From Alistipes sp. (lineage in GTDB: Bacteria; Bacteroidota; Bacteroidia; Bacteroidales; Rikenellaceae), in NCBI GenBank assembly GCA_017546725.1, contig JAFYRX010000025.1, forward strand, positions 1 through 33,218: a stretch of DNA of 33,218 nt, given 5' to 3'. The notes beneath the pieces were generated by a model. It had not been told where the DNA came from, did no database searches, and saw nothing but the letters and a program-made list of their open reading frames with translations. Both the position numbers and the translations under genes were made by a program. Positions 1-8,810 of this stretch are shown one piece after another. Numbering within the stretch: position 1 is the first letter of the stretch; each line of letters begins with the position of its first letter.

Positions 1-528
1 CTCCTTGTAGTTCTCAACCTTTGCCTTTGATGCGTTCAATACTACGAAATCGGGCTCACCGTAAACCTCCAACTCAGCGTCAGTAGGACGGATGAACATA
101 TTCTTAACGAAGTGTGCCTGCCAAGCAACCTCCATAATGAAGCGAATCTTCAAACGGCTGTTCTCGTTAGCACCGCAGAAAGTATCAACTACATACAACT
201 TCTTGTTTGACAACTCCTTTGAAGCCAAAGCCTTCAACTCGGCCCAAGCAGCCTCTGTTACAGGCTTGTTGTCGTTCTTGTACTCCTCTGAAGTCCACCA
301 GATAGTGTCCTTTGAAGTCTCGTCCATTACGAAGAACTTATCCTTGGGTGAACGACCTGTGTAAACACCTGTCATTACGTTAACAGCGTCCATCTCGGTC
401 AAAACGCCCTTATCAAAGCCTGTCAAACCAGCCTTTGTCTCCTCGCGGAACAACTCATCGTAAGAGGGGTTGTAAACAACCTCTGTAGTACCAGTGATAC
501 CGTACTTTGCTAAATCAATTTTTGCCAT
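1..528 (-). CDS. pckA: Phosphoenolpyruvate carboxykinase (ATP), N-terminal part
   Basis: This is the first 176 codons of an enzyme usually about 535 residues long; the rest lies beyond the left edge. The translation starts [20 protein letters not shown] and contains the conserved stretch [15 protein letters not shown] and, further on, [26 protein letters not shown], seen here in part, all typical of the ATP-type PckA N-terminal domain. The enzyme interconverts oxaloacetate + ATP and PEP + CO2 + ADP. In gut Bacteroidales it usually runs towards oxaloacetate, feeding the succinate/propionate route and conserving ATP. The catalytic kinase motifs are outside the window. The gene diverges from hemW and has a long leader of about 150 nt after a probable promoter near 693-722. 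Codon use is strongly biased (GAG, AAG, TTC), as expected for an abundant central-metabolism enzyme. Confidence 0.96.
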   Translation of the reverse strand, partial: MAKIDLAKYGITGTTEVVYNPSYDELFREETKAGLTGFDKGVLTEMDAVNVMTGVYTGRSPKDKFFVMDETSKDTIWWTSEEYKNDNKPVTEAAWAELKALASKELSNKKLYVVDTFCGANENSRLKIRFIMEVAWQAHFVKNMFIRPTDAELEVYGEPDFVVLNASKAKVENYKE

Positions 529-692
529 AATTTTTTTTAGAATATATTAGTTAAACTACTTCTTCAACCTTTCTGTTTGCTGTATTTTACGTGTGGGATA
601 TAACACATCGCCTACCTCACACATCGGCCCTCTGTGCATTACCGCCATTCAGCGTACGGAAATGCTATCGAAAAGCCCTTATTTCAGCGATA

Positions 693-722
693 CAAAATTA
701 GTGAAACTAATTGATATGTGAA
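693..722 (-). promoter_or_regulatory. Probable pckA promoter
   Basis: On the minus strand TAATTTTG (complement of 693-700) matches the -7 consensus TAnnTTTG. A TTTC lies 19 nt further upstream in the place of TTTG. This would give a leader of roughly 150 nt before the pckA ATG at 528. Confidence 0.5.
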
Positions 723-959
723 ACTAATAACATTAAAAAATTGTTAAATAATGTGTTTTTATGCTCGCAATCGACCAATTTGCGAAATATCAGAGTCCAG
801 CAATGGCTTTTTTAACGATTTTTATGCTCAAATAGGCATCTGTTACCTCAGGGCTATGTTGTTAAATTAGCATAAGTCGTGCCTCGCAGTATGAAGATAA
901 ATGAAAGTTATAATTTTTTCGTTTTTCGACATATTTGCTACAACATCATAATCCCGATA

Positions 960-990
960 TTGTATATAATAATTAAATATAGTATATTTG
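960..990 (+). promoter_or_regulatory. hemW promoter
   Basis: TTG at 960-962 is followed after 20 nt by TATATTTG at 983-990, a perfect match to the Bacteroidetes -7 element TAnnTTTG. The hemW ATG is at 1030, leaving a leader of about 30 nt. Confidence 0.7.
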
Positions 991-1029
991 TATGTTTTGC
1001 GAAATGCGTTATTTGCTGAATAGCATTGT

Positions 1030-2142
1030 ATGGCTGGAGTATATTTTCACATACCTTTTTGTAAGCGCATCTGCGCCTATTGCGATTTCTATCGTTCTGC
1101 CGAGTTACAATATATTGACTCGGCGGTAGAGGCTATGCATAGCGAATTGGAAGAGCAGGCAGAATACCTTAATGACAAGGATATACGAACTATCTATTTT
1201 GGTGGAGGAACGCCATCGTTACTTCAACCTACAGAATTGCAGCATTTTATTGAGCACTCTGCAGAGTTATTTGATTGCAATAATGTTGGAGAAATTACTG
1301 TCGAGGCTAATCCTGATGATATTTCGGCTGAATATGTTAAGTCACTGCGCAAAACTGCGGTTAATCGCGTGAGTCTTGGTGTTCAGTCATTCGATGACGA
1401 TGAGTTGCGATTTATGAATCGTCGCCATACGGCCGAAGAGGCTGTGGCGGCAGTTAAGCGGCTGCAAGACAGCGGAATAGAAAACATTACAATAGACCTA
1501 ATATTTGGTGTCGACGGATTTGGAGATGAGGTTCTGGAGCGCTCTATTGACAAGGCATTATCGCTTGGCGTGCAACATATTTCGGCATACCATTTGACAA
1601 TCGAACCCTCCACGACATTCTACAGGCGCGTACAACGTGGACAGATGCGTGAAGTTGCCGAGGAGTGTAGCGAACGAGAATATCTGCTTATCGAAAAACG
1701 GCTTTGCGAGGCTGGATATGAGCATTACGAGGTATCAAATTATGCGCTTAAGGGCTATCGCTCGCAACATAACTCATCGTACTGGAGCGGAGCAGAGTAT
1801 TTGGGCATAGGCGCAGGAGCCCACTCCTTTAACGGAGCAGGGCGTCATTGGTCGGTGCAGAGCCTTACGGAGTATATTCAGCAACGTGAATATGAGAGTG
1901 AGGTATTAACTGCAAAAGACCATTATAATGAGTATGTTATGACCTCGCTAAGACGTTGCGAAGGTATAGATTTAAGAGTGATTGAATCTCGTTTTGGTCA
2001 GCAAAAACTTAAGACCGTAATGGCGGCTGCACAACGCTGGATTGCGAGTGGTGATTTGGTGGCAGATGGCCACAATTTGAGAATTCCGACAAGCCGCTTT
2101 ATGCTATCGGACGCGGTGATAGAATCGTTTTTCGATGTATAA
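1030..2142 (+). CDS. hemW: HemW-type radical SAM heme chaperone
   Basis: A 370-residue member of the HemN/HemW radical SAM family. The 4Fe-4S cluster motif is C11-KRI-C15-AY-C18-DF. HemN coproporphyrinogen oxidases have a fourth Cys straight after (CxxxCxxCxC); the D-F here is the HemW pattern, so I call heme chaperone rather than coproporphyrinogen dehydrogenase. GGGTPSLL is the SAM-binding glycine motif, followed by EANPDD and VSLGVQSF; the C-terminal HemW-type domain is complete. HemW is thought to bind heme and hand it to respiratory enzymes. The start is fixed by the promoter 40 bases upstream. Codon use is relaxed (many GAA, GCG, CGC) compared with the glycogen genes that follow, which suggests low expression. 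Older annotations often misname this family coproporphyrinogen III oxidase. Confidence 0.9.
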   Translation: MAGVYFHIPFCKRICAYCDFYRSAELQYIDSAVEAMHSELEEQAEYLNDKDIRTIYFGGGTPSLLQPTELQHFIEHSAELFDCNNVGEITVEANPDDISAEYVKSLRKTAVNRVSLGVQSFDDDELRFMNRRHTAEEAVAAVKRLQDSGIENITIDLIFGVDGFGDEVLERSIDKALSLGVQHISAYHLTIEPSTTFYRRVQRGQMREVAEECSEREYLLIEKRLCEAGYEHYEVSNYALKGYRSQHNSSYWSGAEYLGIGAGAHSFNGAGRHWSVQSLTEYIQQREYESEVLTAKDHYNEYVMTSLRRCEGIDLRVIESRFGQQKLKTVMAAAQRWIASGDLVADGHNLRIPTSRFMLSDAVIESFFDV

Positions 2143-2194
2143 TTAATAAAAAATATTAAATTATTGTTAAATTATTTTAGAAAATACCATTTGC

Positions 2195-2238
2195 GCACAA
2201 TTAATGTGCTGAAATATAAATATAAAGTATTATCTTTG
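2195..2238 (+). promoter_or_regulatory. Promoter of the glycogen cluster with overlapping palindrome
   Basis: TATCTTTG at 2231-2238 is a perfect TAnnTTTG -7 element. The expected -33 position (about 2207-2211) has no TTTG but carries the right half of the perfect inverted repeat GCACA-ATTAA-TGTGC (2195-2209). A weak -33 covered by a palindrome fits a regulated promoter. The leader to the ATG at 2349 is about 105 nt. Confidence 0.55.
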
Positions 2239-2348
2239 CGGCGCATTTCTGCCGTTTGAAAGTAAACGCATATCAGTTTTTTGGGTGCTGAAAAACGGAA
2301 ATGTTCTTTATTTGAAACAAAAAAATAGATAATTTTAATATAGAATTT

Positions 2349-5300
2349 ATGAGTAACACGAATCAGATGCCTAACTATCTTTTCGAGGTTAGTTGGGAGG
2401 TATGTAACAAGATTGGCGGTATTCATACTGTCATTGCCACTAAGGCACTTACGGTCACTAAAAAGATTGGTGACAACTATATAACAATCGGTCCCGACCT
2501 TATGCAGGAGGGTGCAAACCCCGAGTTTGAGGCTGATGATGCATTGTTGGCCACTTGGCGCGAGAGCCTCTACGAGGAGGGTATCCGTGTACGCATCGGT
2601 CGCTGGAAGGTAGCGGGCAACCCCATCGCTATCTTGATTGACTTCAAGTCACTCATCTCACAGAAGGATGATGTTTTGAAGCACCTCTGGGAGGATTACC
2701 ACGTTGACTCAATCTCAGGTCAGTGGGACTATGTTGAGCCCGTATTGTTCGGTTATGCTGCAGGTATGGTTATCAAGTCATACGTTGAGAATTTCTGCTC
2801 ATCAGCAGAGAAGGTTGTAGCACACTTCCACGAGTGGATGACTGCATCGGGAGGTCTGTACTTGCGTAAGCACTCACCCTATGTGGCTACATTGTTCACA
2901 ACTCACGCTACAGTAGCAGGTCGTTGCATCGCTGGCAATGGTTTGTCATTGTATTCAGACTTGCACAAGTTCAACGCCGATGACTTGGCTCGCCGCTTCA
3001 ACGTAACAGCAAAGCACTCTATCGAGAAGATGGCAGCTTTGTATCACGATGCATTCCTTACAGTGAGCGATATCACTGCAAATGAGTGCAAGTATCTGCT
3101 TGGTCGTGAGGTGACAAATATCACTCCCAACGGCTTCGAGAACGACTTCGTATGGAAGGCTGATGAGTTCGAGGCAAAGCGCAAGGAGGCTCGTGCCGCT
3201 ATGATTAACGTAGCAGAGGCTTGCTTGGACCACAAGTTTGAGAAGGAGCCCCTCATCATCGGCACAAGCGGCCGCTATGAGTTCCACAACAAGGGCCTCG
3301 ACATCTTTATGGAGTCATTGAAGCGTTTGGCTGCTTGCTCATTGGATAGAGAGATTTTGGCTTACATCACTGTTCCTGCCGCTAACAACGGTCCACGTGC
3401 CGACTTGGTTCGCCACTTGGCTGACGCTACAAAGCCTATCGACGAGAAGCAGTGGAAGTACTCTACTCACTACCTCGATAACAGCCAGTGGGATGCAATC
3501 TCGCAGTCTATGCGTGGTAGCATCCTGGAGCGCGAAGATTCAAAGGTTAAGGTTATTTTCGTTCCTTCATACTTGAACTCTAATGATGGCGTTTTCAACA
3601 AGAACTACTACGAGATGTTGGTAGGTATGGATGTAACAGCATATCCTTCATACTACGAGCCTTGGGGATACACTCCGCTGGAGTCTATCGCATTCTCGGT
3701 TCCCACAATCACATCAAACCTCTCTGGTTTCGGTCTTTGGGCTATGAAGCAGGCCGACCACAAGGCTGTAGAGGTTATCCGTCGCGACGACAACAACGAT
3801 GCTTACGCTATCGAGCAGTTGGTAAGCGCAACATTGCGTTTTATGCAACTCAACGAGGTAGAGATTGAGGAGGTACGCACAGCGGCTTGCGAGATGTCAA
3901 AGAAGGCTCTCTGGGAGAACTTCTACAAGCACTATGAGCGCGCTTACGCCGAGGCTTTGGAGAACTCTGTTGCTCGCACTAACAGCGTATCGTCAGAGGA
4001 TGGTGGCAAGTTCAACGAGCAGATTAACTTCGTTAAGCAGCAGCTTACATCAAATAAGCCCTCTTGGCACCGTATGATGGTTGAGAAGCGTTTGCCTTCA
4101 CGTTTGAGCGCTTTGGAGACTATATCTCGTAACTTGTGGTGGTGCTGGACTCAGGATGCTCGCGATTTGTTTGAGAGCATCGACCCCGTGTTGTGGAACG
4201 CAGTAGACCGCAACCCCATTGCCCTTTTGGATAAGTTGCCCATCGAGCGCATCAACGAGTTGGAGAACGATAAGGACTTCCTCGTTCGTTTGGATAACGT
4301 AGCAGCACAGTTGGAGGCCTATATGACTGAGGAGCCCGATGGCAAGAGCGCAAAGATTGCTTACTTCTCAATGGAGTACGGTTTGCACTCATCACTTAAG
4401 ATTTACTCTGGTGGTTTGGGTATCTTGGCTGGTGACTACTTGAAGGAGGCTTCAGATAAGAACGTGCCTATGGTTGCCGTAGGTTTGTTGTACCGTTACG
4501 GATACTTCACACAGCAACTCTCATCACAGGGTAGCCAGGTTGCTACATACGAGGCACAGAACTTTGCCAAGTTGCCTATCTCACCCGTTCGTGACGAGTC
4601 AGGTAACTGGATAACTATTCAGATTGCATTCCCTGGCCGTACTCTCTCGGCTCGCGTATGGAAGTGCCAGGTAGGTCGTACAGACCTCTTCCTTTTGGAT
4701 ACTGACTACGAGGCAAACCGCGATGAGGACCGTCAGATTACATACTACCTCTATGGTGGCGATTGGGAGAACCGCTTGAAGCAGGAGTTGTTGTTGGGTG
4801 TCGGTGGTATCCGTGCTTTGCAGAAGATGGGTATCAAGCAGCAGGTTTACCACTGCAACGAGGGTCACGCTGCATTCATCGGTATCGAGCGCATCCGTAA
4901 CCTCATCTCAAAGAAGCGTTTGTCATTCTCTGAGGCTATGGAGGTTGTACGTGCATCATCGCTCTTTACAACTCACACACCCGTGCCCGCTGGTCACGAT
5001 GCATTCCCCGAGTCAATGATGCGTCAGTATATGTCACACTACCCCGATGTATTGGGTATCACTTGGGAGCAGTTCATCAACTTGGGTAAGACTAACCCCA
5101 ACGATATGAACGAGCGCTTCTCAATGTCAGTATTGGCTTGTAACCTTTCACAGGAGGTTAATGGTGTATCTTGGTTGCACGGTGAGGTATCTAAGGAGAT
5201 TTTGGGCAATATGTGGCCTGGCTACTTCAAGAACGAGTTGCACATCGGCTACGTTACAAACGGTGTTCACTTCCCCACTTGGATTGCATCGAACTTGCGC

Positions 5301-6596
5301 CGCCTCTACGAGCGTTACTTCCCGAAGGGCTTCAACTCTCACGTTTATAACATCCCCGAGTGGCAGGGTGTACACAAGATTGATGATGCCGAGTTGTGGC
5401 AGGAGCGTATGGCCCTCAAGACTCGCCTTATCAACCACATCCGCCAGCGTTACAGCGACCCCGCACAGGTTCGTTACGACTCACCTCGTCAGATGGTACA
5501 GATTGCAGAGCGCGTACGTCCCGACGTATTGACTATCGGTTTTGCTCGTCGTTTCGCTACTTACAAGCGTGCACACTTGTTGTTCACTAACTTGGAGCGT
5601 TTGTCGGCATTGGTTAACAATAAGGAGCGTCCCGTACAGTTCATCTTCGCAGGTAAGGCTCACCCGCACGATATTCCCGGTCAGGATTTGATTAAGCGTA
5701 TCGTTGAGGTATCTAAGATGCCTGAGTTCTTGGGTAAGATTATCTTCTTGCAGAACTACGATATGGAGTTGGCTCGCCGTATGGTTCAAGGTGTTGACGT
5801 TTGGTTGAATACTCCTACACGTCCTTTGGAGGCATCAGGTACTTCAGGTGAGAAGTGTGTTATGAACGGTGTTATGCAGTTCTCTGTACTCGACGGTTGG
5901 TGGGTAGAGGGCTACAAGGAGGGTGCTGGTTGGATGCTTCCTATGGAGCGTTCGTTCGCCGACCAGAACTTCCAGAACGAGTTGGATGCCGAGATGATTT
6001 ACAACACTATCGAGGACCAGATTGTACCTTTATATTATGACCGCGACGAGGACGGCATTCCTCACAACTGGGTTAAGGCTGTTAAGAAGTGTGTTGCCGA
6101 CATCGCATCGAACTTTACAATGAACCGTCAGTTGGTAGATTACGAGGAGCGTTTCTACAACAAGTTGGCTGTTCGTAAGGCCGAGATGGTTGACAACAAC
6201 TACCGTATGGCTCGTGAGATGGCTGCTTGGAAGCGTAAGGTTTCGGCTGCTTGGGACGATGTCAAGGTGTTGAATGTTCAGCGCGTAGAGTTGGATAACG
6301 AGGCAATCTTTGTTGACAAGAAGTACCTCTATGAGGTAACTCTCGATATCGCTTCATTGCGTCCCGAGGATTTGGGCGTTGAGTTGGTAGTAGCCAAGCA
6401 GATTGAGGCTGGCGAGGCTGTAAATGTAGTTGCTACAAAGGCTCTTGAGATTAAGAACATCAACGGCAACGAGGTTACATTTGCAATCGACTACACTCCT
6501 TCGCGTACAGGCTCATTCGACGTGGCATTGCGTGTATATCCCAAGAACGACCGCTTGCCCCACCGTATGGACTTCGCTTTGGTTAAGTGGGCCTAA
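2349..6596 (+). CDS. Glycogen synthase (GT3) - alpha-glucan phosphorylase (GT35) fusion
   Basis: One uninterrupted 1415-residue ORF holds two complete enzymes. Residues 1 to about 545 are a eukaryotic-type GT3 glycogen synthase, with VSWEVCNKIGGIHTV near residue 14, HFHEWMTASGG, TLFTTHATVAGR, and the retaining-transferase motif PSYYEPWGYTPLESIAFSVP from P433. GT3 enzymes normally use UDP-glucose. After a hydrophilic linker, residues from about 570 (SRNLWWCWTQDARDLF at S593) are the DUF3417 and GT35 phosphorylase of the short GlgP type, with GLGILAGDYLK, CNEGHAAF, TTHTPVPAGHDAF, RRFATYKRAHLL and the PLP site EASGTSGEK, in which K1169 should carry the cofactor. It would release glucose-1-phosphate from glycogen ends. 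The end is a beta-rich tail of about 100 residues. Key motifs of both halves are intact, so both should be active. Codons are highly biased towards GAG, AAG and TTG. It is followed by stem-loops and then the debranching gene. Confidence 0.93.
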   Translation: MSNTNQMPNYLFEVSWEVCNKIGGIHTVIATKALTVTKKIGDNYITIGPDLMQEGANPEFEADDALLATWRESLYEEGIRVRIGRWKVAGNPIAILIDFKSLISQKDDVLKHLWEDYHVDSISGQWDYVEPVLFGYAAGMVIKSYVENFCSSAEKVVAHFHEWMTASGGLYLRKHSPYVATLFTTHATVAGRCIAGNGLSLYSDLHKFNADDLARRFNVTAKHSIEKMAALYHDAFLTVSDITANECKYLLGREVTNITPNGFENDFVWKADEFEAKRKEARAAMINVAEACLDHKFEKEPLIIGTSGRYEFHNKGLDIFMESLKRLAACSLDREILAYITVPAANNGPRADLVRHLADATKPIDEKQWKYSTHYLDNSQWDAISQSMRGSILEREDSKVKVIFVPSYLNSNDGVFNKNYYEMLVGMDVTAYPSYYEPWGYTPLESIAFSVPTITSNLSGFGLWAMKQADHKAVEVIRRDDNNDAYAIEQLVSATLRFMQLNEVEIEEVRTAACEMSKKALWENFYKHYERAYAEALENSVARTNSVSSEDGGKFNEQINFVKQQLTSNKPSWHRMMVEKRLPSRLSALETISRNLWWCWTQDARDLFESIDPVLWNAVDRNPIALLDKLPIERINELENDKDFLVRLDNVAAQLEAYMTEEPDGKSAKIAYFSMEYGLHSSLKIYSGGLGILAGDYLKEASDKNVPMVAVGLLYRYGYFTQQLSSQGSQVATYEAQNFAKLPISPVRDESGNWITIQIAFPGRTLSARVWKCQVGRTDLFLLDTDYEANRDEDRQITYYLYGGDWENRLKQELLLGVGGIRALQKMGIKQQVYHCNEGHAAFIGIERIRNLISKKRLSFSEAMEVVRASSLFTTHTPVPAGHDAFPESMMRQYMSHYPDVLGITWEQFINLGKTNPNDMNERFSMSVLACNLSQEVNGVSWLHGEVSKEILGNMWPGYFKNELHIGYVTNGVHFPTWIASNLRRLYERYFPKGFNSHVYNIPEWQGVHKIDDAELWQERMALKTRLINHIRQRYSDPAQVRYDSPRQMVQIAERVRPDVLTIGFARRFATYKRAHLLFTNLERLSALVNNKERPVQFIFAGKAHPHDIPGQDLIKRIVEVSKMPEFLGKIIFLQNYDMELARRMVQGVDVWLNTPTRPLEASGTSGEKCVMNGVMQFSVLDGWWVEGYKEGAGWMLPMERSFADQNFQNELDAEMIYNTIEDQIVPLYYDRDEDGIPHNWVKAVKKCVADIASNFTMNRQLVDYEERFYNKLAVRKAEMVDNNYRMAREMAAWKRKVSAAWDDVKVLNVQRVELDNEAIFVDKKYLYEVTLDIASLRPEDLGVELVVAKQIEAGEAVNVVATKALEIKNINGNEVTFAIDYTPSRTGSFDVALRVYPKNDRLPHRMDFALVKWA

Positions 6597-6612
6597 ATTT
6601 TATAAAATGACG

Positions 6613-6698
6613 ATTAATCGGGCGGGGTAGCCTGCCCGATTAATTAGCCATAAATAGCCGATTTGTGATTTTTTAGTCGGATTTATGCAATTTATGGC
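6613..6698 (+). other. Intercistronic stem-loops in the glycogen cluster
   Basis: Within the 174-base gap after the fusion gene is a perfect 11-bp stem, ATTAATCGGGC (6613-6623) with GCCCGATTAAT (6634-6644). No T-run follows it. Next, GCCATAAAT (6647-6655) can pair with ATTTATGGC (6690-6698), or CATAAAT-CCGA can pair locally with TCGG-TTTATG near 6676-6687; these two pairings exclude each other. I find no TAnnTTTG promoter in the gap, so the cluster may be one transcript with internal processing or attenuation here. Confidence 0.6.
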
Positions 6699-6770
6699 AA
6701 GAAAAGTTGGAGATGCGCCAATTTTTTTATTAACTTTACTGAAAATAAATAATTTTTCAAAAACTTTAAT

Positions 6771-8795
6771 ATGTCGGCACTAACATTTGATAAGAGTGAG
6801 TTGGGTAATTTGGAGTATTCGCTTCAGCGTGAGATGCTTGCTACCGACCGTAAGGGCGGTTATATGAGTACGACTATCGTATGCTGCAATACTCGAAAGT
6901 ATCACGGTTTGATGGTTGCTCCCATCGATGAGACCGACGAGGCTTACGTATTGTTGTCGTCGCTCGATGAGACTATCATCCAGCACGACCAATCGTTCAA
7001 TTTGGCATTGCACCGTTACAAGGGCGTGTATGAGCCTCGTGGCCATAAATACATTACAGATTTTCAGTACACTCCCACGCCTACAATCACATATCGTGTA
7101 GGTGGCGTAATCTTGCGTAAGGAGTTGTTGTGGATTCACAAGCGTACACAACTGATGATTCGTTACACGCTTGTAGATGCCCACTCTGATACGACGTTGC
7201 GTTTGCGCCCATTCTTTGCGTTCCGCAACAAGCACTCATTGTCGAAGGCTAACGTTGATGCCGATGGTCGTTCATATCCTATCGCTGGTGGAGTAAAGTG
7301 CAAACTCTATGAGGGTTATCCCTGGTTGTACCTCCAGACAGATAAGGCTGATGCAGAGTTCGTAGCAGCCCCTGATTGGTACTACGGCTTTGAGTATCCC
7401 GAGGAGATTAAGCGTGGATATGACGGTTATGAGGATTTGCTCACAACAGGTTACTTCGAGATGAACATCAAGAAGGGCGAGAGCATCATCTTCTCGGCTG
7501 CAACAGATGAGATGGCAACAGGTAAGACCATCACTGAGATTTACAACGCATCGTTGGCTCGTCGTACTCACAAGATTGACTTCTTGAGTTGCTTGCATCA
7601 CTCGGCTCGTCAGTTCATTGTACGTCGCCCGGGTGGTCGTACCGAGATGATTGCTGGTTACCCCTGGTATGGTACCGTAGGTCGCGATACATTCATTGCT
7701 TTGCCTGGTATCGTTTTGGAGCAGAAGTACAAGGAGGACTGCTTGGATGTTCTGGATACAATGGTAGCCAAGATGCACGAGGGTGATTTTGCTGACTCGG
7801 CTTCGGCTTGGGTTGCAGCAGATGCTCCGCTGTGGTTCTTCTGGACATTGCAGAACTTGGAGAAGCATATCACAGCCAAGAAGTTGTGGGAGCGCTACGG
7901 CGAGGCTATGAAGTCTGTTTTGGAGGCTTATCGTCGCGGCTTTGGTGAGCGAGTTAAGTTGCACGACAACGGCTTGATTTGGGCTGCTGCCGAGGGTGAG
8001 GCTTTGACCTGGATGAATACAAAGGTCGATGGCAAGCCCGTAGCACAGCGCGCAGGTTATGCCGTAGAGATTCAGGCTTTGTGGTATAATGCCGTATCTT
8101 ATACTTTGGCTTTGGCCCGCAAGATGAAGGACAAGGAGTTCGTTGAGCGTTGGGCCGATATGCCTGCCAAGACTAAAGAGTCGTTTATATCTAAATTCTG
8201 GCTCGATGCTGGATATTTGGCAGACTATGTGAATGATTATGAGACTAACGACTTCCGTCGTTCAAATATGCTCGTTGCTTGCGGTTTGGATTATACAATG
8301 CTCAACGAGGAGCAGACGATGGACGTGTTGAGCGTAGTGCGCCAGCACCTTATTACTCCACGCGGTGTGCGTTCACTCTCTCCGCGTAACCCCTTCTACG
8401 AGCCTTCGTATGCCGAGGACCAGCGTTCACAGGATTTGGCAAGCCGCAACGGCTCGATATGGGTATGGCCTTTGATGATGTATGTCAAGGTAGGCTTCGC
8501 TATCGCTGGTGAGCGATTCCTGGCTGATGCTGAGGAGATTTTGGCAGCATTCGACGATGAGATTCAGACCTCTTGTATCGGTTCAATAAGCGAGTGCTTC
8601 GAGGGTGACCCCCCATTCCGTGCAAAGGGCTGTTTGTCACAGGCTACAAGTGTCGGCGGTTTGCTCCATATCAGTAGCCAAATCGATGAGTGGAAAAAGA
8701 AGGTAGCAAAGAAGTGCAAGGCCGAGCAGAAGACCGAGCAGGCTACAGAAGAGCCCGCTAAGGCTAAAAGATGTTGTGTTCGCAAGAAGAAATAA
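6771..8795 (+). CDS. Glycogen debranching enzyme (amylo-alpha-1,6-glucosidase, GH133)
   Basis: A 674-residue protein with the two-part layout of bacterial/archaeal GDE proteins. The N-terminal beta-rich domain (GDE_N) starts LATDRKGGYMSTTIVCCNTRKYHG; the C-terminal (alpha/alpha)6 barrel carries AGYPWYGTVGRDTF around 295-307 with D306 in the GRDTF motif, and later EIQALWYN and DQRSQDLASRNGSIWVWPL. The enzyme removes alpha-1,6 branch stubs left when phosphorylase stalls, so it directly complements the GT35 half of the preceding gene. The C-terminus is a Lys-rich tail of about 35 residues (KKVAKKCKAEQKTEQ..., ending CCVRKKK), which I cannot assign. It has no signal peptide, so it acts in the cytoplasm on storage glycogen rather than on dietary polysaccharide. 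The next gene starts 15 bases downstream, so they are co-transcribed. Confidence 0.92.
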   Translation: MSALTFDKSELGNLEYSLQREMLATDRKGGYMSTTIVCCNTRKYHGLMVAPIDETDEAYVLLSSLDETIIQHDQSFNLALHRYKGVYEPRGHKYITDFQYTPTPTITYRVGGVILRKELLWIHKRTQLMIRYTLVDAHSDTTLRLRPFFAFRNKHSLSKANVDADGRSYPIAGGVKCKLYEGYPWLYLQTDKADAEFVAAPDWYYGFEYPEEIKRGYDGYEDLLTTGYFEMNIKKGESIIFSAATDEMATGKTITEIYNASLARRTHKIDFLSCLHHSARQFIVRRPGGRTEMIAGYPWYGTVGRDTFIALPGIVLEQKYKEDCLDVLDTMVAKMHEGDFADSASAWVAADAPLWFFWTLQNLEKHITAKKLWERYGEAMKSVLEAYRRGFGERVKLHDNGLIWAAAEGEALTWMNTKVDGKPVAQRAGYAVEIQALWYNAVSYTLALARKMKDKEFVERWADMPAKTKESFISKFWLDAGYLADYVNDYETNDFRRSNMLVACGLDYTMLNEEQTMDVLSVVRQHLITPRGVRSLSPRNPFYEPSYAEDQRSQDLASRNGSIWVWPLMMYVKVGFAIAGERFLADAEEILAAFDDEIQTSCIGSISECFEGDPPFRAKGCLSQATSVGGLLHISSQIDEWKKKVAKKCKAEQKTEQATEEPAKAKRCCVRKKK

Positions 8796-8810
8796 TAAAA
8801 AGATAATAGG

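Larger units (their letters stand above)
529..1029. other. Divergent pckA/hemW intergenic region
   Basis: This 501-base AT-rich spacer has no credible ORF. It holds the probable pckA promoter and leader (minus strand), the hemW promoter at 960-990, and an 11-base direct repeat TTTTTATGCTC at 756-766 and 819-829, spaced 63 bases apart. I recognise no RNA gene or riboswitch in it. Confidence 0.6.

Noticed and set aside
1030-2142. Coproporphyrinogen III oxidase (hemN) as the call
   Set aside because: The fourth cysteine of the HemN motif is absent; CDF follows the third Cys as in HemW.
2172-2426. Minus-strand ORF across the start of the glycogen fusion
   Set aside because: It covers the promoter and leader of the glycogen cluster and is AT-rich with no recognisable product.
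7272-7964. 230-codon minus-strand ORF inside the debranching gene
   Set aside because: It is a shadow of a strongly codon-biased gene; its translation is Leu/Cys/Thr-rich with no domain and no promoter.
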